From: Bacillota bacterium
GTDB taxonomy: Bacteria > Bacillota > UBA4882 > UBA8346
DNA: 9,119 bases
Direction of reading: 5' to 3'
Assembly (NCBI GenBank): GCA_023401925.1
Contig: JAEXDA010000069.1
Span: 1 to 9,119 of the forward strand
Notes under the pieces: model-generated
Databases searched by the model: none
Seen by the model: the letters and a program-made list of their open reading frames with translations, nothing else
Told to the model about the DNA's origin: nothing
Part shown: positions 1 to 5,237 of the stretch, piece after piece
Layout: each line of letters starts with the position of its first letter
Numbering within the stretch: position 1 is the stretch's first letter
Made by a program: the position numbers and the translations under genes

Positions 1-113
1 CCACAAATCCCGACATATTTAACTTTGATTAAAGCTTCACCGGAACAAAGCTCTGGTAAAGGCATTTCTTTTATGATTACATTTGAGTTCCCATCGAATA
101 CAGCAGCCTTCAT
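1..113 (-). CDS. Zinc-dependent medium-chain alcohol/polyol dehydrogenase, N-terminal fragment
   Basis: Only the first 38 residues are in the window; the gene continues past the left edge. The translation begins MKAAVFDG, continues through MPLPEL and GEALIKVKYVGICG, and ends at the edge. This is the start of the GroES-like domain of zinc-dependent medium-chain dehydrogenases (sorbitol, threonine and related dehydrogenases). The cysteine of GICG, residue 37, is the expected first ligand of the catalytic zinc. Family members oxidise a secondary alcohol of a sugar or polyol with NAD(P)+ in the cytoplasm. The start is the ATG at 113-111, preceded by AAAGGG 12 bases upstream; an in-frame ATG at 125 lies too close to that site. 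It is the last visible gene of the leftward operon, 50 bases after the sulfatase stop, so it may act on the desulfated sugar (inference). The substrate cannot be told from this fragment. Confidence 0.85.
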   Translation of the reverse strand, partial: MKAAVFDGNSNVIIKEMPLPELCSGEALIKVKYVGIC

Positions 114-163
114 GATGAACACCATCCCTTTTCTAATTCTAAATGATTTTACGAAGTGTTTTT

Positions 164-1630
164 TTAATATCCCCCAACTCTCTGGGGTGCGGGATCCATT
201 GTAAAAACACTCGCATCAAAAGCTTTTTTTAAATATTGATTTTTTAATTTTTCATAATCAGGATGATCCCAAAGATTATCAAACTCACATGGATCATTCT
301 GCAAATCGTAAAATTCACCTGAATCTAATCCATGGAAAACCGCTATCTTATATTGAAGATCTCTAATCATCGTAAGATAGGGAGTAGGATTCCTATGATT
401 TGGCAATGCATTATAGTATTCTGTAAATACAAAATCGCGATGATAATCAACGTCTACTTTCCCTACACAGATATTCGCGAACGATTTTCCCTGCATCCGA
501 ATAGGAACAGGAATGCCGGCTAATTCCAAAATCGTAGGTGCGACATCAGTCAATTCTACTAAGGCATTACTCTTTAACCCTTTTTGAAAACATTTTGGCC
601 AAGAAATAATCAATGGTACATGAATAGCCGGTTCATACACATAAGGGCCCTTGAGGAAAATACCATGATCGCCCAACATCTCGCCATGATCACTCATAAA
701 AATAATGACAGTATTGTCTAATTGTCCCGAGATTTCTAATTCATGCAATAAACGCCCGATGTTATAATCGATTAGTTCAATCATTGCATAATAAGCGGCG
801 ATAATTTGTCTATGTTGTAAATCGGAAGTATTTTTAAATGATACTCCCGTTCCTCCATAGGCACCCGCATGATCCCTTTTTTGAAAGCTTGGTTTATTCT
901 CTAACTCACCTTCTTTATAAATTGGTGAAGGGAGTGCATTGGGATCATATTTATCTAAAAACTCTTGAGGCGGATCAAAGGGATGATGCGGATCAAAAGG
1001 ATTAATGCTTATGAGCCACGGCCTTTGATGGGGTTGATTTATATAATCAATCGCTTTATTGAAACACCACGTTGTTTGGTGATATTCAGTAGGCACCCCC
1101 GCCCAGACAATTGAACCATCCGGGGTAAGACCTTGTGGACCAAGCTTTGCCGATACTTCCGGAGAAAAAGGATATACATCCTTCCAAAATTTCCCTTTTT
1201 CTTTCAACCATTGAATGTATTCATTTTCAGGCCATTTAGGGAAGGGTCCATGACTCCAATGAAATTCCCCATATCCATCATCGATTCTTTCTTCCATCCG
1301 GCCATCGCAAGGAGCTATATGAAGTTTTCCGGCCAAAGCACAATCGTATCCATTATCAGCTAGAATCTTTGTTACCAATACTTCGTCATCAGGAATTTTC
1401 TGTCCATTTTGCCTACAACGGGTGGTTCTAGGATAGCGACTCGTCAAAAAACTTGCCCGGCTGGGAGTACATACCGTGGCTTGGCAGAAGGTATTGGCAA
1501 AGACTACACCACTAGAAGCCAGCCGGTCTAAATTGGGAGTGTTAATATGAGAATTTCCCAGCGAATGAATGGTATCAAATCGTTGTTGATCTGTGCATAT
1601 CCAAATAATATTTGGCTTTGTGCAAGACAT
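164..1630 (-). CDS. Cytoplasmic Cys-type sulfatase (arylsulfatase/choline-sulfatase-like family S1)
   Basis: The 488-residue protein hydrolyses sulfate esters, judging by intact family motifs. Seen: metal-binding TDQQ near residue 14; the active-site signature CTPSR at 54-58, whose Cys54 is converted to formylglycine in this family; AGKLH at 100-104, giving the usual Lys and His; the His-rich PFDPHHPF at 211-218; MSDHGE at 312-317, supplying Asp and His for the calcium site; and Lys327 after DHGIF. Length is normal for family S1. The N-terminus (MSCTKPNIIW) enters the catalytic fold directly, with no signal peptide, so the enzyme should be cytosolic and act on imported substrate. The start ATG at 1630 has AAAGGGG 10 bases upstream and lies 28 bases after the permease stop, so it belongs to the transporter operon. 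A formylglycine-generating enzyme (probably a radical-SAM anSME) must be encoded elsewhere. The exact substrate is unknown; a sulfated sugar is inferred from context. Confidence 0.93.
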   Translation of the reverse strand: MSCTKPNIIWICTDQQRFDTIHSLGNSHINTPNLDRLASSGVVFANTFCQATVCTPSRASFLTSRYPRTTRCRQNGQKIPDDEVLVTKILADNGYDCALAGKLHIAPCDGRMEERIDDGYGEFHWSHGPFPKWPENEYIQWLKEKGKFWKDVYPFSPEVSAKLGPQGLTPDGSIVWAGVPTEYHQTTWCFNKAIDYINQPHQRPWLISINPFDPHHPFDPPQEFLDKYDPNALPSPIYKEGELENKPSFQKRDHAGAYGGTGVSFKNTSDLQHRQIIAAYYAMIELIDYNIGRLLHELEISGQLDNTVIIFMSDHGEMLGDHGIFLKGPYVYEPAIHVPLIISWPKCFQKGLKSNALVELTDVAPTILELAGIPVPIRMQGKSFANICVGKVDVDYHRDFVFTEYYNALPNHRNPTPYLTMIRDLQYKIAVFHGLDSGEFYDLQNDPCEFDNLWDHPDYEKLKNQYLKKAFDASVFTMDPAPQRVGGY

Positions 1631-1658
1631 TACCGAATTACCCCTTTTCTAAGAATAA

Positions 1659-2525
1659 TTAACCCTTTATACCTGTAGTCACAATACCTTCAACAAAATA
1701 TTTTTGGGCCAGCAAAAACGCAATTACTAACGGAATTGTTAACAAAGTCGTCGCTGCCATCAGTTGATTCCAAATAATCGATGTATCATCCTTAAACATC
1801 GTTAATGCTAATTGAACAGTTTTCATATTATCATTGTTAGTGATAATAAGCGGCCAAGTATATTCAGTCCAAGTAGAAGTAGCCTTTAAAGCAGCCAATA
1901 CCGCAAAAATCGGTTTGCCTAATGGCACATAGATATAATAAAAGGCTCGAATTCTATTTAAGCCGTCAATTGCCGCTGCATCATCCAAAGATTTAGGATA
2001 ATTTAAATAAAATTGGCGAAATAAGAACACTCCAAACGGTCCGGCAATATAGGGCAAAATCATTCCTAAATAGGAATTGAAAAATCCAATTCCTCCTTGT
2101 CCTAAAATATTATTTCCTCCAGCAAGCGGGAAATTTTTTAATAATATAAATAAAGGGATCATTGTAACTTGAGTGGGAACCATCAATGCAATGAGCGAGA
2201 TGATAAATAATAAATCTCGGCCGTGGAAATTGATTCTGCTAAAAGAATATCCAGCCAATGAATTGATGATTAAACTAACTAAAACAGTAATTATAGTGAC
2301 AAATATTGAATTGTAAAAATAGCGTAACCAATTGCCCCTATTCATGGCCTCGATATAATTGATCAAGCTTATGTGTTTCGGAATAAAGATAAAACTGGAA
2401 GCCTCCACTTCACTCATAGTCTTTACCGAAGTGAGCAGCATCAATACAAACGGAAAAATCACTAGCAAAGAAAAAATCAGCATAATTCCAGAAAGCAGAT
2501 ACGTCGTTTTATGAGAATTATTCAT
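1659..2525 (-). CDS. Carbohydrate ABC transporter permease, MalG/CUT1 type
   Basis: The 288-residue integral membrane protein forms one half of a sugar import channel with the MalF-type partner encoded just upstream. Hydrophobic segments lie at roughly 11-32, 72-96, 104-125, 150-170, 204-222 and 254-275, the expected six helices. The cytoplasmic EAA loop that docks the ATPase is at about 181-202, with the core AAAIDG followed by a later Pro-Leu. The C-terminus ends in GIKG, like the usual end of MalG-type permeases. The start ATG at 2525 follows GAGGTG by 7 bases, and that site overlaps the stop codon of the preceding gene (11-base spacer), which suggests translational coupling. No ATPase gene lies in the visible operon; many Bacillota CUT1 systems borrow a shared MsmX/UgpC-type ATPase encoded elsewhere. 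The transported sugar cannot be read from the sequence; the downstream sulfatase suggests a sulfated saccharide. Confidence 0.94.
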   Translation of the reverse strand: MNNSHKTTYLLSGIMLIFSLLVIFPFVLMLLTSVKTMSEVEASSFIFIPKHISLINYIEAMNRGNWLRYFYNSIFVTIITVLVSLIINSLAGYSFSRINFHGRDLLFIISLIALMVPTQVTMIPLFILLKNFPLAGGNNILGQGGIGFFNSYLGMILPYIAGPFGVFLFRQFYLNYPKSLDDAAAIDGLNRIRAFYYIYVPLGKPIFAVLAALKATSTWTEYTWPLIITNNDNMKTVQLALTMFKDDTSIIWNQLMAATTLLTIPLVIAFLLAQKYFVEGIVTTGIKG

Positions 2526-2536
2526 CTTTTAGCACC

Positions 2537-3454
2537 TCATCCTATATCCAAGTCTTGCCCTTGATTCCCATATTTAAAGTTGACTAAGGTGATCACCGCA
2601 ATAATTAATAAAAGAATAATAGACATTGCTGCAGCATAACCCATCCGAAAATCGATGAAGCCGCGATTGTAAATCTGATGTACAATCGTGGTGGTTGAAT
2701 TCATTGGACCACCGGCAGTAAGAATTTGTACTTGTTCAAACACTTTAAAGTTATTGATAAATCCGGTAACAAACAAAAGAAAAGTAACCGGACTCAGCAT
2801 TGGAAAAGTGATATTAAAAAATTTTTGGACCGAGTTAGCGCCATCAATTGTTGCCGCTTCAGAAAGATAAGCTGGTATACTTTGTAACCCCGCCAGGTAA
2901 ATAATCATGTTATAACCGATTACTTTCCAGATACTCATGAAAATGATGCTGGCCAGTGAAAAATTCACATCATATAGCCACGCCTTTCCTCTGATTCCAA
3001 CTAAGCTAAGAAGTTGATTGATGGTTCCATGAGATGGATCATATATCCAGAGCCAAATCATGGATACAGCTACCATTGAGGTTACATGAGGCAAAAAAAC
3101 ACAAGTCCGGTAAAATTTCAAACCCATTAATTTCTGATTTAATATCACGGCCGCTAATAAACCAATCCCCATAGAAAAAATCAATGTAAAAAATGAATAT
3201 ATGAAAGTATTCTTTAAAGAAATCTTAAATGGATCATCCGTTAAAAGATACTTGTAGTTGTTTAACCCGATAAAATTAAGTTGCTGTAAATCAAAATTGG
3301 TAAAACTCAAAACAAAATTCGCTATGATTGGAATTAAAACAAAAACGATCAAAAAGATATAAAATGGCGCAATCAATAAATATCCGATATTCTCTTGACC
3401 TATGGTCGCTTTTCGTCTAAAAAAAGTCTTTCCCATCACCTTGCTCACTCCCAT
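2537..3454 (-). CDS. Carbohydrate ABC transporter permease, MalF/UgpA/CUT1 type
   Basis: The 305-residue (or 299-residue) membrane protein pairs with the MalG-type permease. Six hydrophobic segments are visible near 23-50, 82-105, 118-138, 166-190, 217-237 and 273-293. The EAA loop is at about 199-218: SEAATIDGA with the conserved Gly, then a Phe-Pro nine to thirteen residues later. The motif LTAGGPMNSTTT near 245-256 is typical of MalF-type permeases. The start is uncertain. The ATG at 3454 has no Shine-Dalgarno sequence, only an AT-rich run after the spacer hairpin. The in-frame ATG at 3436, or GTG at 3439, has GGGAG 11 or 8 bases upstream and would give a protein starting MGKTFFRRK. The gene lies 107 bases after the binding-protein stop, and a long hairpin fills that gap, so permease expression may be set lower than that of the binding protein. 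Confidence 0.93.
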   Translation of the reverse strand: MGVSKVMGKTFFRRKATIGQENIGYLLIAPFYIFLIVFVLIPIIANFVLSFTNFDLQQLNFIGLNNYKYLLTDDPFKISLKNTFIYSFFTLIFSMGIGLLAAVILNQKLMGLKFYRTCVFLPHVTSMVAVSMIWLWIYDPSHGTINQLLSLVGIRGKAWLYDVNFSLASIIFMSIWKVIGYNMIIYLAGLQSIPAYLSEAATIDGANSVQKFFNITFPMLSPVTFLLFVTGFINNFKVFEQVQILTAGGPMNSTTTIVHQIYNRGFIDFRMGYAAAMSIILLLIIAVITLVNFKYGNQGQDLDIG

Positions 3455-3456
3455 TT

Positions 3457-3555
3457 AAGTAAAAATTTGGCTGTCTCAAAAAGAGAAATTTAGATATTCA
3501 TACACAATTAAAACATTATGCTGAATCTAAATTATTTTTTAAGACAGCCTTACTT
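3457..3555. repeat. Long imperfect inverted repeat (MITE-like or mRNA hairpin) between binding protein and permease
   Basis: The arm at 3469-3500 begins GGCTGTCT and ends ATTCA. It pairs with 3522-3549, which begins TGAATCTAAAT and ends AGACAGCC; about 25 bases match, with two short bulges. Outside it, AAGTAA (3457-3462) pairs with TTACTT (3550-3555) across an asymmetric AAATTT bulge. The apical loop is about 21 bases. The structure takes up nearly the whole 107-base spacer. In the direction of transcription the stem is followed by AAATTTTT, so it could act as an attenuator, an RNase-stop hairpin protecting the upstream binding-protein message, or both. The GGCTGTCTCAAAA end resembles terminal repeats of some insertion sequences (from memory, IS1182-like), so a small non-autonomous element is possible. 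I see no convincing target-site duplication. Confidence 0.75.
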
Positions 3556-3561
3556 TCTTAC

Positions 3562-4833
3562 CTACTTATTTTGCCGGGCATTTAAGTCTTTTTGAAGATT
3601 ATTCGCAGCATCTCGTAAAGCTTGTGCAACAGTCTTCCTATTGTTATAGACTTCTTCATAAGCCGTTTGAACATATGCAAATGCCGTATTATTCCAAGAA
3701 ACACATTCGGCACCCTTGCCGTATTTGATATATTCAACTAAAACTTTGTTTAAAGCCGGATTGGCGGCAATGAAACTATTTTCCAGGGAAGTACGGACCA
3801 CCGGAATATTTAATTGGTTAAATCGCTGCATCATTTGTTCCTTCGACATCATAAACTTAATAAACTCCCAGGCTTCCTTTTTATGCTTCGTTTTACTGCC
3901 AATAACGAATAAACGGTAGCCGCAAAACGCCACTTTTTTCTTGTGGGTTAAAACCGGCGCAAAACCTAATTTATCTTTCATGGTCGGGTCGTTACGGATC
4001 ATGTTGAAAATTTGAACCGTTTGAAGAAATGACATGGCACTATTTCCTTTAACAAAAGGAACATCGTCCCTTTTTTCGTAATCATATGGAATGCTAACAT
4101 TTTCGTTTTTTAATTTGAAAATAAATTCCCAGCTGTCAATGGAATTTTGATCTGTAAAAGCAGCCCGCTCTTTTTTCTCGTCGATTATAATTGAACCATT
4201 CTGGCGCATGAATGGTTTATAAAATGCCGCAGTATTTAAAGCCGGAATATCAAAGCCAGCCCTAACTACACTACCGTTTGCATCACGCTTGGTCAATTTC
4301 TTGGCGTAATCCTCCAATTCTTCCCAAGTCGTCGGCGCTTTCTCAGGATCTAAACCGGCTTCTTTAAAATAATCTTTCCGATAGGTTAAAACTTCAGGCG
4401 CCGGATAATAACCAAGTCCGAGAATTTTATTCTTATAGACTCCAGTTTCTAGAGCACTTGCATAAATATCGTTTTTATCGGACCAACTATTTACAAAATT
4501 ATCGAGAGGCATAAAATCTCCTCTTGATCCTCTAGCGGCAATTGAAGAAAGAAATACTGATAATACATCCGGATATGTTCCGCTAAGTAAAGCTGCATTC
4601 AATTTTGTATTAATATCCGTTATATTGGATGGCAGAGTTGTAACTTGAACCCTAATATCTGGATATTGTTTATTAAAATCATTTACTGCATTAAAAAAAT
4701 ACTGGTCATTGACTTTGGTGAACCCGGGAAACCAAAATGAAATGGTTGTTGGTGCTTTTGACAAGGCAATAGTGCTCATTCCAATAACCATTCCTAACAT
4801 TAAAACAATTGAAATAAAAACACTCTTTTTCAA
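3562..4833 (-). CDS. Extracellular sugar-binding protein of the ABC transporter (solute-binding family 1)
   Basis: The 423-residue protein captures the sugar outside the cytoplasmic membrane and delivers it to the two permeases encoded downstream. Residues 1-27 form a Sec signal peptide: basic KK at 2-3, a hydrophobic core of about 20 residues, then ALSKA; cleavage probably falls between 23 and 27. There is no cysteine in this region, so no lipobox. The mature part shows family-1 features: TISFWFPGF near 30, the YPDIRV segment, KLNAALLSGTYPDV, and APTTWEELEDYAKKL near 170-185, followed late by KEAWEFIKFMMSKEQ. The start codon is TTG at 4833-4831, chosen because GGGAGG lies 7 bases upstream and the signal peptide begins there; no ATG fits. 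It is the first gene of the leftward operon, facing the kinase across the regulatory region. The ligand is unknown. Confidence 0.94.
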   Translation of the reverse strand: MKKSVFISIVLMLGMVIGMSTIALSKAPTTISFWFPGFTKVNDQYFFNAVNDFNKQYPDIRVQVTTLPSNITDINTKLNAALLSGTYPDVLSVFLSSIAARGSRGDFMPLDNFVNSWSDKNDIYASALETGVYKNKILGLGYYPAPEVLTYRKDYFKEAGLDPEKAPTTWEELEDYAKKLTKRDANGSVVRAGFDIPALNTAAFYKPFMRQNGSIIIDEKKERAAFTDQNSIDSWEFIFKLKNENVSIPYDYEKRDDVPFVKGNSAMSFLQTVQIFNMIRNDPTMKDKLGFAPVLTHKKKVAFCGYRLFVIGSKTKHKKEAWEFIKFMMSKEQMMQRFNQLNIPVVRTSLENSFIAANPALNKVLVEYIKYGKGAECVSWNNTAFAYVQTAYEEVYNNRKTVAQALRDAANNLQKDLNARQNK

Positions 4834-4840
4834 ATTAATT

Positions 4841-4848
4841 CCTCCCTT
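4841..4848 (-). promoter_or_regulatory. Strong ribosome binding site deciding the TTG start of the binding-protein gene
   Basis: On the minus strand the sequence reads AAGGGAGG, then seven bases (AATTAAT), then TTG AAA AAG. This near-perfect Shine-Dalgarno sequence at ideal spacing, together with the Lys-Lys start of a signal peptide right after it, fixes TTG as the start codon. Confidence 0.85.
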
Positions 4849-4896
4849 GTGTTATTTTTAACGGTAACCGAAGTATTGAGTATCCATCACCCCTTT

Positions 4897-4924
4897 CTTA
4901 TACTTTATGAAATTAAATTGAAAA
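4897..4924 (-). promoter_or_regulatory. Predicted sigma-A promoter of the leftward transport/sulfatase operon
   Basis: On the minus strand, TTTTCA (4924-4919) is followed after 16 bases by TATAAG (4902-4897). The -10 box matches consensus at five of six positions; the -35 is weak at four of six, as expected for a promoter that depends on an activator. Transcription would begin near 4890, giving a leader of about 57 bases to the TTG start. Confidence 0.5.
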
Positions 4925-4933
4925 CGAAAAACC
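4918..4933. promoter_or_regulatory. Possible CcpA (cre-like) site over the -35 box
   Basis: TGAAAACG at 4919-4926 is a perfect left half of the Bacillota catabolite-responsive element, but the right half (AAAAAC) departs from consensus at three positions. It overlaps the predicted -35 box, where a bound repressor would block transcription when preferred sugars are present. In such AT-rich DNA, chance matches are common. Confidence 0.25.
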
Positions 4934-4965
4934 TTAATTTATTTCTGTCATTATTGTTATTAATA

Positions 4966-4992
4966 TATCAATTAAAGCTATCATATTAAAGC
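4966..4992. repeat. Tandem direct repeat, candidate operator for the AraC-type response regulator
   Basis: TATCAATTAAAGC (4966-4978) is followed immediately by TATCATATTAAAGC (4979-4992); they differ by one inserted base. On the operon's strand they read GCTTTAAT...GATA twice. They lie about 76-102 bases upstream of the predicted leftward start point, the usual place for an activator. AraC-type regulators bind directly repeated half-sites, so this is the best operator candidate in the region (inference). Confidence 0.5.
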
Positions 4993-5002
4993 AATAAAAT
5001 TA

Positions 5003-5032
5003 TGCTGTTCTATCGGAATATTTAGAACAGCA
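5003..5032. repeat. Inverted repeat with perfect 10-bp arms in the divergent region
   Basis: TGCTGTTCTA (5003-5012) and TAGAACAGCA (5023-5032) are perfect inverted copies around a 10-base centre. It is the most GC-rich spot in an otherwise A/T stretch and lies between the two promoters, more than 100 bases from either start point. It could be an operator for a dimeric regulator or a hairpin that stops stray transcription between the divergent units; A/T-rich runs but no clean U-tract follow on either strand. Confidence 0.55.
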
Positions 5033-5155
5033 ATCATTATATTTTTAAAATATATATTAAAATTTAGTTAAAATACAAATATATTTGGATTTTCTCGCTC
5101 TCTTATTTACCAATGTTTACAACGAACCCGATAAGGCTTTTTTAATAGAATAATT

Positions 5156-5184
5156 TAGACAAATATCATCCTCTCTGTTAAAAT
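5156..5184 (+). promoter_or_regulatory. Predicted sigma-A promoter of the two-component operon
   Basis: TAGACA (5156-5161) and TAAAAT (5179-5184) are separated by exactly 17 bases; each matches the vegetative consensus at five of six positions. Transcription would start near 5191, leaving a leader of roughly 47 bases before the kinase ATG. The good match suggests constitutive, modest expression of the sensor system. Confidence 0.65.
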
Positions 5185-5237
5185 AAAGTAAAATAAAAAA
5201 CCATGGTTCTTACTCCAAGTTTAAATCAGAGGCTTTT

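Larger units (their letters stand above)
4834..5237. other. Divergent regulatory region between transport operon and two-component genes
   Basis: These 404 bases separate two divergent transcription units and hold no gene. They are strongly AT-rich, including runs of alternating A/T at about 5037-5095 that could be curved or easily melted. Seen inside: a promoter for each direction, a tandem direct repeat, an inverted repeat with 10-bp arms, a 10-bp palindrome AACCATGGTT at 5199-5208 just downstream of the kinase promoter, and a CcpA-like half site over the -35 box of the leftward promoter. Individual elements are listed separately. Confidence 0.8.

Noticed and set aside
332..1363. Plus-strand open frames (332-523, 1133-1363) opposite the sulfatase
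   Set aside because: They are antisense shadows of a protein with intact catalytic motifs and have no ribosome sites or recognisable domains; the same holds for frames opposite the permease, binding protein, kinase and regulator.
4862..4870. Short palindrome CGGTAACCG in the operon leader as an operator
   Set aside because: Only four-base arms that do not extend outward; consistent with chance.
4856..4885. Tiny leader peptide frame (MDTQYFGYR) before the binding-protein gene
   Set aside because: Its AAAGGGG lies only two bases from the ATG and falls at or upstream of the predicted transcript start; nine codons with no amino-acid bias suggesting attenuation.
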